Assembly (NCBI GenBank): GCA_000729835.1 | Contig: JFHB01000170.1 | Location: 1 to 64,000 of the forward strand | DNA: 64,000 nt | Direction of reading: 5' to 3' | Origin: Atkinsonella hypoxylon | Lineage: Eukaryota > Ascomycota > Sordariomycetes > Hypocreales > Clavicipitaceae | Part shown: one piece after another, positions 22,506-34,100 of the stretch | How positions within the stretch are numbered: the first letter of the stretch is position 1 | How the letters are laid out: every line of letters starts with the position of its first letter | Notes under the pieces: model-generated | Told to the model about the DNA's origin: nothing | Database searches by the model: none | What the model saw: only the letters and a program-made list of their open reading frames with translations | Program-made: the position numbers and the translations under genes

Positions 22506-24690
22506 CAGCCTAAATATAACACCTATACATTTACTGCCTCTACAGTTAGAAGTGCGTATATAGCGTAAAAAAGAAGGCTAGTAAGGCCTCTATAAGCTGC
22601 TTACTACAGATAGTAAGGAGTGCACTATATAAATGCCTTACAGCTCTATTTATTTTTGCATAACTATTGTAAAACCCTACTACTATAATAACAATAAATC
22701 TAACAATTATTCTGCTGTTTCTAACGTTACACCTAATAAAAGCAATATAGAATCCCTACCTAAAAGTAATTCTATTTTACTAAAGAAGAGAGAAAGACCC
22801 CTAAAGGCAAAATAACTAATTAATCTAAACCTAATATAGAAAAGAGGTCCTAGAAGACTAAGAAAGAACCCTTTTTCTATTCTAATTAATTCTATATAAA
22901 ATTCCTCTACTTCTAATAACAAACTAAATAGATATATTACTGTTTCTAGCCTAACTGCTAGTAGTCCTTATAATCCTAATCCTAGTAGTAATATTAATTC
23001 TACTTATATATTACTATATAAATCTAGTAATAAAATTTTCCTTTCTACAAAAGAAACAGTAAACTATAACCTAGCTATATAACTAAGGAAAGACAATAAG
23101 ATTATAGCAAAAGGTGCTCTATTTAAGGCATTTAACTAAGCTAAAATTAACGCACTATTAGCTAGAGATATCTTCTAATTTATTAAATTTAACTCTACTA
23201 TATATAACAACTATATCTTTAAATCTTATATAGTTTAAGAAGTTAAAGGAAAAGGAACTATATTACTATATAAGAAGTTAAGACTAGTTATCTAAGGATA
23301 TAACAACAGCAATAAATTATTAATTTTAACGCAATCCTTAACAATTTAATAAGCTAGTTAATGCTTAATTATAGCACTAGCTCTATCTCTCTAAAAACGC
23401 AATATTATCTTATAGATCTACAATATTATATAGGCTTATATACAATTTAACACTAATTTAAATAGATTAATTATTATATAACTTCCTAACTAAATTAAAT
23501 ACCTATATCTCTACAATATAGTAATAGAAGTAATTAAGCCTCTATATAGAATCGCTAAAGTAGGTATATATTAGTAGTTTATATACTTCTGCTACTACTG
23601 TAATAATTTAAGTATAGTTACATTAATATATAACCTCTACTTACTAATATTAAACAATAAGAATTGCTTTAGAATTATTAGAATACAGACTAATAATACA
23701 CTAGAACTAAGTAATAGAACCTTCTTTAACTATAAGGAATCTAAACTATAGAAAGCTAATTTTACTGTAAAGCTAAAGTAAAGCCTAACAGCAGAAACGC
23801 TACTAATTTTTAACGGATATATATTAACTAAATCTAATAACAGCACTTTAACTCTTTGCTAGAAAGGTTAAAGCAAGAGAATTTAACCTATTAATACTAC
23901 TAGTGTTAATATAGATTTAATAAAACAACAGTATATTAAGCAATAAGTCTACAGCGTATATATTGCTATAATCTATTAACTAAAAGCTGCATTTAACCTT
24001 TCTGTTGCTGTATAACAGCAAGATATTACAATTAACGATATTAAATAACTAAATAAGAGGCTCTAATAGTAGATTAATAACTAAACCTATAGATTATAAT
24101 ATATCCTAATAGACCTTCTCTCTACTAAATTATATATATTTATTAATAAATCCTTTATAAACAATAAAGATTTAAGCTTCTAAATAGAATATATAATTAT
24201 CTTAGGCAATAAAGAAGCTTATAAAGAGAATGCTAAATTTGTAATAAAAGGCAATATTATTATATATAGCTCCGTTAAAAGCAAAAGAGTTATAAGGAGC
24301 GCGCTTACATTAGAACTATACAGTATAGTGTAAGGCGTAGATGTATTGCATGCTATTAGCACTACATTAAATATAGTAATAAAGCAGCTATAGATACCGC
24401 TAATTCCACTAGTAGTCTATATAGATTCGTTCTTGTTGTATAAATGCCTTATAAAGCTTAGCACAATAAAGGAAAAGAGATTAATAATTAACATTATAGC
24501 GCTACATTAATTATACAAAAGGCGCAAAATCAACAAAATCTATTAGATTAACAGTAAAGATAATATTACTAATTTAATAACAAAAGCAACGCTAAATAAG
24601 ACTCTTAAATCCTTTATTAACAATAATAAAGCTAATATATAGGTAGAAGGCTAGGTAAAGAGACCTACAAATTAATGTAGAAGGATATTA
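22506..24690 (+). pseudogene. C-A reverse transcriptase and RNase H remnant
   Basis: The linker after integrase (22633-22815) is a chance stop-free 60-codon stretch in the pol frame containing ITIVKPYYYNNN. RT (about 23210-23800) reads IVQEVKGKGT, LVIQGYNN, TQSLTIQQASQCL, NIIQAYIQ and KPLYRIAKVG, the last corresponding to KPLYGVPEAG. RNase H (about 24120-24600) has FINKSFINNKDLSFQIEYII for family FTDASFANN-DLSSQIGYVI, then SSVKSKRVIRSALTLELYS, and ends with an IALHQLYKRRKINKIYQIN block. The active-site Asp codons are partly Asn. Very similar to C-B. Confidence 0.93.
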
Positions 24691-24781
24691 GATTTATTAT
24701 TATTTATTCCTTTAATCTATTTTATTATTACTGTAACTGTTAGAATTACTCTACTAGCACAATAAAAAGAGAGACTGCTAG

Positions 24782-25096
24782 TGTTAGAATCGTTATAACT
24801 CTATCGTGCAATTCTAGCGCCTGCATAGGTAGATACAACTGCTAATTAGTTGTATTTACACACTAGTCTCCACTTACATTAGGGTCGCTAATACCCCTTA
24901 ATTCCCCCTTAACATAACACTATACCTAAGGCATATAAGGCATCCAATAGGGTATATAATGTAGCCTCTTTTGCTAGTTAGATATAACTCCTAAACAACT
25001 GAATTTGAACCTCTTTGATGTAAATACTAGTGCACTAGTGAACTGGTTATAGGACCGACTCGAAGGAGTATAAATTAGACCCTTGGTCTATCGACA
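24782..25096 (+). repeat. C-A 3' LTR
   Basis: 315 bp. Its outer right end keeps GTCTATCGACA and GAACTGGTTATAGGACCGAC, while its inner left end is RIPed. An AG-rich run (about 24763-24774) lies just upstream and may be what is left of the polypurine tract. Confidence 0.95.
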
Positions 25097-25101
25097 ATTA
25101 G

Positions 25102-26454
25102 TAATCTTCTATATAGAATCTATTTGTTCTTTAGGGGTTTAGAACTATATATTGCTCTAGTTGTTCTGTTCTTAACGTAGATCTAGCCTTTTACCTACTA
25201 GATTTAGCTAGAGATTGTTGTTTCTAATATAGTATAGTGCTTATTAATTTATATACTAATATTTAAAGTTACTAGATACTTAATCCTAGTCTTTTTTAGT
25301 ATTTTAGCTCTTCTTAGCTTTACTATTATAGTATTACTCTAATAGATTCTTTAGAAATTGCAGTAGCTTCTATTCTTTTAGAAAAGTACTAAGGTGTCTA
25401 GAGTATCTCTATATTATATAGTTTCCTTTACCTAGAGGTTACTTCTAACCTTACTTCTAGTTCTAGTTATCTTTTAGGGGTAAGTAAGAATTAAAAGCCC
25501 TTTACCTATAATCCTTAAGCTAGAAGCCTTATTAGGTATAGTATTATCTATTGTATTTATCCTAAGGCTTAAGTGTAGTCTCTATTTTCTAGGCTAAGTA
25601 TTATTACTCTACCTAAAGAGCAGTAATTTTATTGTTTAATTCTCTCTATAATCTACTAATTTTATTAATTAATTCTCCCTTAATTCTACTAATTTACTTA
25701 CTAATTTCTATAGAAAAACCTATAAGCTATTCTAGTAAGAGGTTCCCTTTTCTAAGTAGCTTTACTGCTTCCTTTACTTTATACTTTAGCTTAAGGGTAT
25801 AAAACCTTTAGTAAATATATAAAAGCAGTAAGATTTTAGTTAGTTCTTTAATTAGTAAGTTCTTTCTAGTAGTTTAAGGTATATTTAATAGATCTAGGTC
25901 CTTAGTAAGTAGTGTAAATCTAGATCCTTATACTTACTTTCCTTTAATATTCTAGGTAGAACTAGCACTAGCTTTATAGATAGTGTCTCCTAAGCTATTA
26001 GATCTAGATAATCTAGCCTTAGCTTTTCCTTCTAGCATTATTGTTAGTAAATCTATAAAGAGTTTAGTAGATTTAGCCTTATTAACAATTCTATTAATCT
26101 ATCTTTACACCTACTATACTGTAGAAGCGTTAATAGTATTCTAGTAAGAAGGTAGTTCTACTAGCTTAGGTTAGTTATATAATTTAAGTTATTTATTAAC
26201 GAATTTATAGTAGGTAAGATAAAGTAGTAAGCTTCTTTTTTCCTAAGGTATAAGATCCCTTTTTTAAATCTAGAAATCTAGATTTTAGCAGTAAAATTTA
26301 TAGAATTAATATATAGTTTTAAGTTCTCTATTAGTAAAAGGAATATAATTCTTTCTACTAAGTTTCTTCTAAAGTTACTCTATCTTAAATATTGCAATTT
26401 TAGCTTTTTAAGCTTAAGGAGGGTTAATAATAATTAAAAGCAATTGCTACTACT
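25102..26454 (-). pseudogene. Z-1 5' leader and gag region (part)
   Basis: Minus strand between the 5' LTR (26455-26697) and C-A. Translation has long Lys/Asn/Ser/Leu-rich runs with TAA/TAG stops, as for a RIPed gag, but no specific motif is secure. Immediately inside the LTR the minus strand begins AGTAGTAGCAATTGC, where a primer-binding site would be. I cannot match it to a tRNA with confidence. Confidence 0.45.
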
Positions 26455-26697
26455 TATTACAATAGAATCTATTGTAGGCTTACTGGATATAACAGTAGGA
26501 TATTAGATTTAATAGGTTATATAATAAATCGTAAGAGGAGTTATAAGAGCTTCTGTAAGGAGCATCTAGTAATAGTGTTCTAGTGAATAATAGTTAATTG
26601 TTCAATCTAACTACCTAAGTGTTGCTTCTAAATACTTATACATAATTGCAGTTATGTGCACTAGTGACCTGCAGGTCTGTAGAATTATCCCGTAACA
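26455..26697 (-). repeat. Z-1 5' LTR (outer right end)
   Basis: 243 bp, ending TAGAATTATCCCGTAACA at the CTAAC target duplication. The outer end is spared (gacctgcaggtctgtag), whereas the inner counterpart at about 3150 reads gacctataggtctatag. Confidence 0.92.
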
Positions 26698-26732
26698 CTA
26701 ACTAGTATAATAAAGGGTTCTGCCTTAGTTAT

Positions 26733-27255
26733 TATCAAAAGTAGCTTCAACACCAGTGCCAAAAGTGGCCACAACACCAGCGATACCAATATCGCCAGCT
26801 TCATGCAACATCAGCTCCAACAGCTGTTACTAGCATAACTACTCCAATAGTAGTACAAAGGAACTTAGTTACAACAACTAAGTGTAGGAAACAAGTAGGT
26901 GTAGTAGACCAGGATAGAATACAACAGGGGTTATCTAGTCTGTTATCTTTCCTTTGTTATAAGGCTCTATACACACTAATATCTGCCCCTCTTATAGAGG
27001 CAGTGCAACAGATCACTTAGCATCTCTTAGCATTCTCTCGCTTAGCAAGCTGCAGGATTTTTGGGTATCTAGCGATCCCCCTTCTTGTTTTTCCTTCTCT
27101 TCTTCTCTTTCTTTCTCTCTTAGAATTAGCTATATATAGGCCGCTTCCTCCCTCCTAAGTTAGAAGAATTAAGCAAGCAATTTATACTCTTCTACACACT
27201 AGAAGCTTCTTTATCTTCTCTCTCTTCTGTTATCTCTTCTATCTCCCTCTTGATA
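26733..27255 (-). mobile_element. V solo LTR in G-1
   Basis: 523 bp, TATCAA...TTGATA, with TSD GTTAT (26728-26732 and 27256-27260). It is the reverse complement of the V-1 LTRs. It interrupts G-1 only 30 bp after the Z-1 insertion site. It is one of the less mutated copies at its edges (for example CAGCTTCATGCAACATCAGC), consistent with a later insertion. Confidence 0.95.
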
Positions 27256-27289
27256 GTTATTAAAGACTTAATACAACAGAAGAAAATTG

Positions 27290-28480
27290 TTAAGGCTTTA
27301 TATAAGCAAATAGGTTATAAAGGTGTAGAAGTTATATTTTAAGCAGCTAGAATTAAGTACTTTTAGAAAGAGCTTTAGAATACAGTTTAAGTAATAATTT
27401 CCTGTTGTAAGGTGTACTAAAAGTTCGCTCCTTAGAGGCCTAAAGAATTATTAATACTAGTAGCTCTAGGCAACCTAATAAGTAAGATATATATTAACAC
27501 CTAATATATACCACTTAATTATAGTTTTAAGTACCTTCTAGAAGCAAGATATAATCTTACTAGCTAGGTAGAAGCGCGCTCTATACAGTATACTAATGTT
27601 GCAGCTATTTAGAAATTCCTAATAAAGCTAATTATATAATTTAGAGTCTTCTAATTTCTAGTTTTTAATAGAGAGCTAGAAATATATAGAAATCTTAAAA
27701 AAGCAGTTAAAGCTATTAGGATTAAAGGGATTAAGATATTAGTGTATAATCTAAAAGCTAATTTACCTATTAAAGCTAGTTATTAAACGCTTATATCTAC
27801 CCTTTTAAAGATAGAAGGTTCTAATAGAAAGTAGTTTAAATTGCTAGATAAAGCACTATTAGTAGACTATATAGCTATATAAGCGTTATACAGTAAATCT
27901 ACTTTCTATTTAATTTATAGATAAAAGCTTATTTTTCCTTTAGAAGTTAAGTTTTCTACTTAAAGGTTAATTAATTAGTTAGAAGTTATAATAATATAGA
28001 ATCTCTTTAAAGCAAGAGTTAAAATACTAGAGCAAAAGGAAGTAAATATCTAAAAGGCTTACGCAAAAGTCTTTATATTTAAGTAATACTTAACTAATTA
28101 AATAAATTAAAATTAAGAGGTATTATTATAAAAGAAGAAAGATTAATTAGTTCTAAAGGATTTAGTCTTTATATATAATATATAAAGAGTTATAGATATA
28201 TTAATAAAGAGGAAGTTAGTAATATAATAGAATAGTTCTTTTAAGGTGTATAGCTAAGTAAAAGTTACTAGCGCCTACTGTTTAAAGACCTTAAATAGTA
28301 TAGTGCTTAATAAGACTATTTCTAGAGATTACATTAAGAAGTTTAGGCTTAATCTAGAGGGATAGTGGACTTTTACTGCTAATAAATAGCTCTATACCCT
28401 ATAATATACTACCTAATATAGTAAAGACACTAGCAACTTTAAGCAAGATACTAATAAATTGCAGCCTACTAATGCTTAGT
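27290..28480 (+). pseudogene. G-1 integrase remnant
   Basis: Follows RT-RNase H after the Z-1 and V insertions. A zinc-binding half (about 27340-27450) reads ISCCKVYQKFAPQRPKELL, where intact relatives have HCRVCQ. The core (about 27500-28000) includes FKYLLEARYNLTSQVEARSI (family ARDDLTGWVEAR), FLVFNRELEIY (family D-x-GPE region) and YNLKANLPIKASYQTLI (family YNPQANG-x-E-x-GH). A C-terminal SFKVYSQVKV region follows. The first core Asp pair is altered, and many TAA/TAG stops are present. Function in life would be integration of G cDNA. Confidence 0.88.
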
Positions 28481-29100
28481 ATAATATATTAGATTAAATA
28501 GTTTCTAAGGACTATATATTACAGCTATACTAAAAAGAGGATTTTAAGGATAATAACGCTAAAGTAAACCTTTTACTATAACGTTATCTAAAGTATATAA
28601 TAGAAGTTTATCTACTAATAATACCTAAAGAAGAGCGTAGAAGCTATAAGGAGATTAATAATATTATTTAATCTTAATAATTTACCTATAACTTTACTAA
28701 GATATATAACTTATTGTAGCTTTTGCAAAAGCTAATGCTGTAGTTCTTATATCTTTAGCTTTAGAGAGAAGGGAGGTTAAGTTTGTTTATTTATATATTT
28801 AAAACTAACTAAGATTTAATAATAGTACATTAAGATTATTTAAAGATTTAAAGCTAATTAGAATTAAGACTATAAGCTTAGATTAAATAGAATATATAAA
28901 AAGTTTTTAAAAAACCGCTAAAAATAAGTATAGTTCTATTCTATTTTAACTAAAGAGGCTGCTTAGCCTTTACTCTTTTTCTATTATTTTTTTTTATCTT
29001 TTAACTTAAGCAATTTATACCTAATTTTCTAGCGAATTTCTATTAGTTTTAATGTTTAGGGGAAAGAATAAAGAATATTAACTACTATAAAAGGAGAAAG

Positions 29101-30072
29101 ATCCTTATAAAGAACCTCTTAAAGCCTTAAAAGAATAAATAGTTAATCTACTTAGTCTTTACCCTAGAATGTTACAAAAGGAGCATTATAGTAAATCTAG
29201 CTGTAGTTACTATAACCTTTTATAAATTGCTACTTACAGCTTATAGTAGTAGAACTACTCTAGATATAATTGCTATATAAGCTGCTATAAACATCCTTAA
29301 GAGAGGTGCAGCTGTAGAATAGGAAGTAGATGTATTCCTTAAATAAAGTAACTGTTTAAAGATATATATTAGTACAATAGAAGCAAAATATACTATTTTC
29401 TTTGCTAAAGAATAAAATTAAAAGGGCTTTATAGCGCTCTTAATAGTTAATTAGTGTATAATAGAAATATCTATAAGAATAAGCTATCTTAGTTAAAATA
29501 AAGATAAAGTTCTTAATGTTTAATTCTAGCGCAACCTTATGCAAAAGAGAGCTTTCTTTAATAGTGCTATTAATAAACTAAGCCTTAAGATTCTAATTAT
29601 AAAAGAATTTAATAGCTCTTAAAGGCGTATTAGGTATAGAATTCTGTTAAAAAGCAACTTTAGTATATATTAAGTATCTACTAGCACTAATGTTATTGCC
29701 TCTATAAACTTAAAGCTTAAAGGTAAATTTATACTAAAGAGGTAAGATTTATTAGTATAATAAAAGGATAGAAGTCTAATTAAAAGCTTTTTTTTAAAAG
29801 ACTTACTATATTAATAAGCGTTATTAAAGAAAAGATATTTATTTAACTATTCTAAGAGAAAGTAACCTAATAAGAGAGAGCAGTAAAAGGGATTCTTCTG
29901 CTAATAATATTCTATATATTTATAAGATCCTTATAGTTTTAAGGAAGCTTTTTAGCTATAATTAAATAATTAAAGGTACTAATAAAGACAATAAGAAAGA
30001 GGCTATATAGAAAGGTAGTTATAAGAATAAAGAAAAAAAAATAAATATAATTAGTTAAGGAGAATATTATAA
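29101..30072 (+). pseudogene. G-1 post-integrase frame B, unknown function
   Basis: A frame of 324 codons with stops that are all TAA or TAG and no TGA, beginning about 600 bp after integrase and ending at 30072. I do not recognise it. The first half is mixed hydrophobic and charged (for example RGAAVEQEVDVFLKQSN), the middle is basic, and the end is rich in Gln, Arg and Lys (KEAFQLQLNNQRYQQRQQ). The equivalent in G-3 is 54504-55475 on the minus strand. Because the reading stays in one phase and damage is confined to RIP-type stops, I infer it was once coding. Confidence 0.5.
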
Positions 30073-30680
30073 ATTACTTAATAAGTTTATAGCTATTAGA
30101 GTCTTAGTATATATTTACTGTTAGCCTCTGCTAAATTATAATAATTGTAGATAGCTGTTAACTAAGGATTTATTAAGATAATGCTAGCTATAATATAGCC
30201 TATATTTCTACTCTCTCTCTCTCTTTATTCCTTTATTCTTATAATGTTTTTATTATAAGTATTTACTTAAGCTCTTTTTTACCTTTAATTTTTTAAAAGC
30301 TATTTAATCTTTACTGCTAAGATAGAAAATAAATACTAAGAACCTATTTCTAAGACTAGCTTTAGAGTTATATATAAGGGATAAATATATTACTTTAGAA
30401 CATTAAAGAACTTACTAATATACTATATTGTAGTGTAGGTTTATAAGCTAGTTAGCAATTTCTTTTGTATAGAAGAGTAAGATTAAGTAGATTTACCTCT
30501 TAAGAAGCTCTATAAGTGCTAGCTGCCTCTCTTTTAGTAACGTTTTAAGTAGCCTCCTTTTAGCCTACTACTTTATTAGGATTATAATTTAGATAACTTT
30601 AGGCTTATAGAATTAATGTAGCCTAGCTAGAGTTTAGCAATTTAGTTTAATTATCTTAATAATATTTATAGCTTTCTAAT

Positions 30681-30995
30681 TGTTGGAATCGTTATGACTC
30701 CATCGTGCGATTCCGGCGCCTGCGTGGGTGGATACAACCGCTGATTAGTTGCATCCGCACACTAGTCTCCACTTACATTAGGGTCGCCAATACCCCTTAA
30801 TTCCCCCTTGATATAACACTATGCTTAAGGTATATAAGGCATCTAACGGGGTATATAATGTAGCCTCTTTTGCTAGTTAGATATAACTCCTAAATAACTA
30901 AATTTAAACCTCTTTAATGTAAATACTAGTGCACTAGTAAACTAGTTATAGAACTAACTTAAAGGAGTATAAATTAAACCCTTAGTCTATTAACA
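30681..30995 (+). repeat. C-B 5' LTR
   Basis: 315 bp starting TGTTGGAATCGTTATGACT, with the outer edge spared and the inner edge ending tctattaaca. An AG-rich run (36658-36669) lies just before the matching 3' LTR and is a candidate polypurine tract. Confidence 0.95.
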
Positions 30996-31149
30996 CTAAT
31001 TAGTAGTTACTTAACTAGAAGTCTTTAGTATAACTAAAGAGATTAGTATAACTAACTATAGATTAGCTAGATTTAGCAAGAAGAGATATAATACTATTAG
31101 CTAGAACTCTTAGCGGCTAACGTAACTAGTAAAGCGTGCTAAAGGAAGG

Positions 31150-34100
31150 GATATCTTTACAATTGCTTAGTTACTAAGTTGTATTTATTTACAATAATGT
31201 TTTAGTTTAACTAATTATTAATATTAAACTCCTAAGGAATTAAATTACTAGCTAGAACCCTTAGCAGCTAATGCTATAGGATTTAACTCCTCTAACTATC
31301 TTAGAACTTAGCTAGAAGCTAGCTAAATCCCTTTATCTTTATACTAATTCTATTATACCTACTTTCTCTTTTTATACTACTTAATCTTATCTAATATAAT
31401 AAGTTTATAATAACCTTAGGCAAATTTATAAGAATTTAAGCAATAACTATAACCTAATAAGCTTTTAGAATAACTTTAAAAGTATTAGAAACTTCTATTA
31501 ATAGATTAGAACTTAATATATAAAATTAACTTAGAAACTACTACTACTACTAATTTAAATAATAGAATTACCTTTATAATTAACCTCTATAAAGATTAAA
31601 GATTTAGAGATTAAGAATAATAGAAGAACTTTAAATTTAACTTCTATAACTAAAATAAAGACCTATTTTAAAGAGCTTCTACTCTAATTATTAAAGCGTT
31701 ATACAATTTACTATATAAATATAGAGTCTATATAGGCAGAAGCAGCAGCTAAATTGCTAATTCCCTTAAAAGAGTACTATAGAAAGAGAAACAATCTATA
31801 TAGCTAGAAGAAGAGATTAATAAATAAGTAGCATTAGGTAAATTCTACTTAAATCTACACCTAGATATAGAACTTATATCTATAGTAAAGAAGCCTTAAT
31901 CTTCTTTATAGAACCCTTCTTCTATACCTCTAGCACTCTCTCTATTACTTTTGTTAAGTGTACTTAGCAATCTAATAGATATATTAATAGAAATACTACC
32001 TCCTCTCCCTTTACTATAGAATATAAGATTTCTTCTGCTTCTAGTAGTATAACTATTACTTCCTTCTATAATAGATCCTTCTTAGACTAATATAAGGAAA
32101 GTCTTTAACCTTATAAAGATCTATAAAGAAAGCAATAAATATAGCAGCAATATATTCAATTTTATTATACTAAAAGTAGTTATCCTTAAAGACCTATACT
32201 AACAACTTAATTTCTTAGAACTAGCAATAATAAAGGTATTTCTAGTAATACTAATAGGTAAAGTATATAAATTCTACCTTATAATAATTGCAATAAACAT
32301 AAGGATAAATTACACCTTTAACTAAATAGTTAAAATCGTTAAACAACACTTTAAGACCTTAACTAATAAGTAGTTCTATTGTTAAAGATAGAACAGCATT
32401 ATATTGCACAATATAATTACTAAGAACCCTAATAAATCTATACTTAACTGCCTTAATATAATAATCTAGAACCTTTAAGATATCTATAACAGCCTTTTTA
32501 ACCCTTTTATAGATAATTCTAAACTTATTAAATAAACCCTTTAAGCAGTTAGAGGCATCCCTAAATGTAGCTAAGCTAAATTTACAACTAATGCAACATT
32601 TTAAGAGCTTATTAGCAACCTATAAAAGTTAATTAGTATTGCAGAAGTATAGAAGGAAATTAGCTAATTCTACATTAGATTTAACTAACTTAATATTAAT
32701 AATAAAGCCCTCTATATAGACTATTAATATTAACGTTTAAGAGACCCTAGCTATAGCAGAAGTAAGACCTAAAAATAACGCTACTTTATCTATAGAAAAG
32801 AAAGATATTAGTTAATAAAGTACAGTAAAAAAGAGCGTTAAGAAGCACAGTAAAGATAGTAGAATAATAAGAAGTATAGAACCTCTCCTTTAAACAGTAA
32901 ATTTAGAGCCTATCTATAGGCTTATAAAGGATTAAGTAAACCTATATAGAATAATAGTTCTAATAATACTTAGGATATAAGTAAGGTATTTATTAAAGAA
33001 TTTAATACAGCTAATAAAGGAAAAGCTCCTTAGCTAATAATTATATAATTCTTTACTAATGCTGCAACTATAAACAATAGAGCTATCTTCTAGAACCTTA
33101 AGGAAGAAGCCTACTAGTATACTCTATATAAGGAAGACCTATTTATAGAAGATTAATTAAATTCTATAGATCCTTTATTATATTTATTATCTTATATATT
33201 AAAAGAACGTTATTCTAGTAAGATATTTAGAGGCATCTTACCTAACACTAAAGCAGTAGGCGTATTAACAGCTAGAATTAACTAAGTATAGGCACTAGTA
33301 AAGAAAATGCCTTTATTAAAGATAAATCTATTTAATTAACACTATATAATTATATTTAGCGCAAGATTAGCAACTTTAATAGGCTTTATTATAGTTCTAA
33401 TAGTCTTTAGCTTAATTATATTTTACGTAATTAATATAAGCACCCTGTTCCTATACAGCATTAATAATATAGATAAGATATATATAAAGCTTAACAACCT
33501 TAAAAACGTGCTAATTTAAGGCAATTAGAAGGTTTCTATTATCTAGAAATAGGGATATCTATAGTGAACTCTAGAAGCTACAGAAGCAGCTGTATTCTTC
33601 TTATTAGAAAAGTAAATCTATTAACTTTATTGTTAATTTAAATATCTCTCTATACAACAATTAACGAAGATTCTATAACGCGCAGAAGAAGATATTAGTA
33701 ACAACAACGCTATTAATAGAATTATATAAGTCTGCTACTACTGCTAACTTAATAGTAAATTACCTAGTTAATTCTAATTTACGTTAAAAGATAACTATAA
33801 CTTTAACTACAAAATTATTATTAATATTATACATCTAGACAGCAGCTTTATTCTTTATATTGTAAATTCTACAACCTTATTCTAGGCAGCCTACTTTCTA
33901 GAACCCTAAAAGCAGAAAGCATAAGATATCTAAAATGCGTTAAAAGAATGCTAGATTAATACCTATTTAAGCCCTTCTAACTAGATAGTTTACGATGCTA
34001 GAAAGAACTTTATATCTACTAAATTCTGCTATTATACATAAATGTTGTCTATTAATGTTAATAAAGTTCCTATTAAATTCTACAATAGCATTAGTAAAGT

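Larger units (their letters stand above)
18786..25096 (+). mobile_element. C-A: complete Ty1/copia retrotransposon
   Basis: 6311 bp with TSD ATTAG (18781-18785 and 25097-25101), inserted in Z-1. The 315-bp LTRs are 18786-19100 and 24782-25096, with TGTTRG...CGACA-type ends. The order on the plus strand is gag, protease, zinc-binding pre-integrase, integrase, RT, RNase H. It is colinear with C-B (30681-36991) at a constant offset of 11895 with no net length difference, so the two copies differ essentially by transitions. Inactive through many RIP stops. Confidence 0.95.
2941..26697 (-). mobile_element. Z-1: complete Ty3/gypsy retrotransposon coded on the minus strand, itself split by three insertions
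   Basis: Z-1 is bounded by TSD CTAAC (2936-2940 and 26698-26702) and 243-bp LTRs (2941-3183 and 26455-26697) with TGTTAC...GTAACA ends. Its own internal sequence is 3184-5660, 12574-14781, 15329-18785 and 25102-26454. The gaps are a U solo LTR (TSD GTAGA), TRIM W (TSD AGTAG) and C-A (TSD ATTAG). Read on the minus strand from 26697 the order is gag region, protease, RT, RNase H, integrase, then a long extra frame before the 3' LTR. Without the nested elements it is roughly 10 kb. It interrupts G-1 just after RNase H. All coding parts are RIPed. Confidence 0.93.

Noticed and set aside
22707..22922. Open frames on the minus strand here and at 34602-34814
   Set aside because: Antisense shadow of the integrase-RT linker of C-A and C-B.
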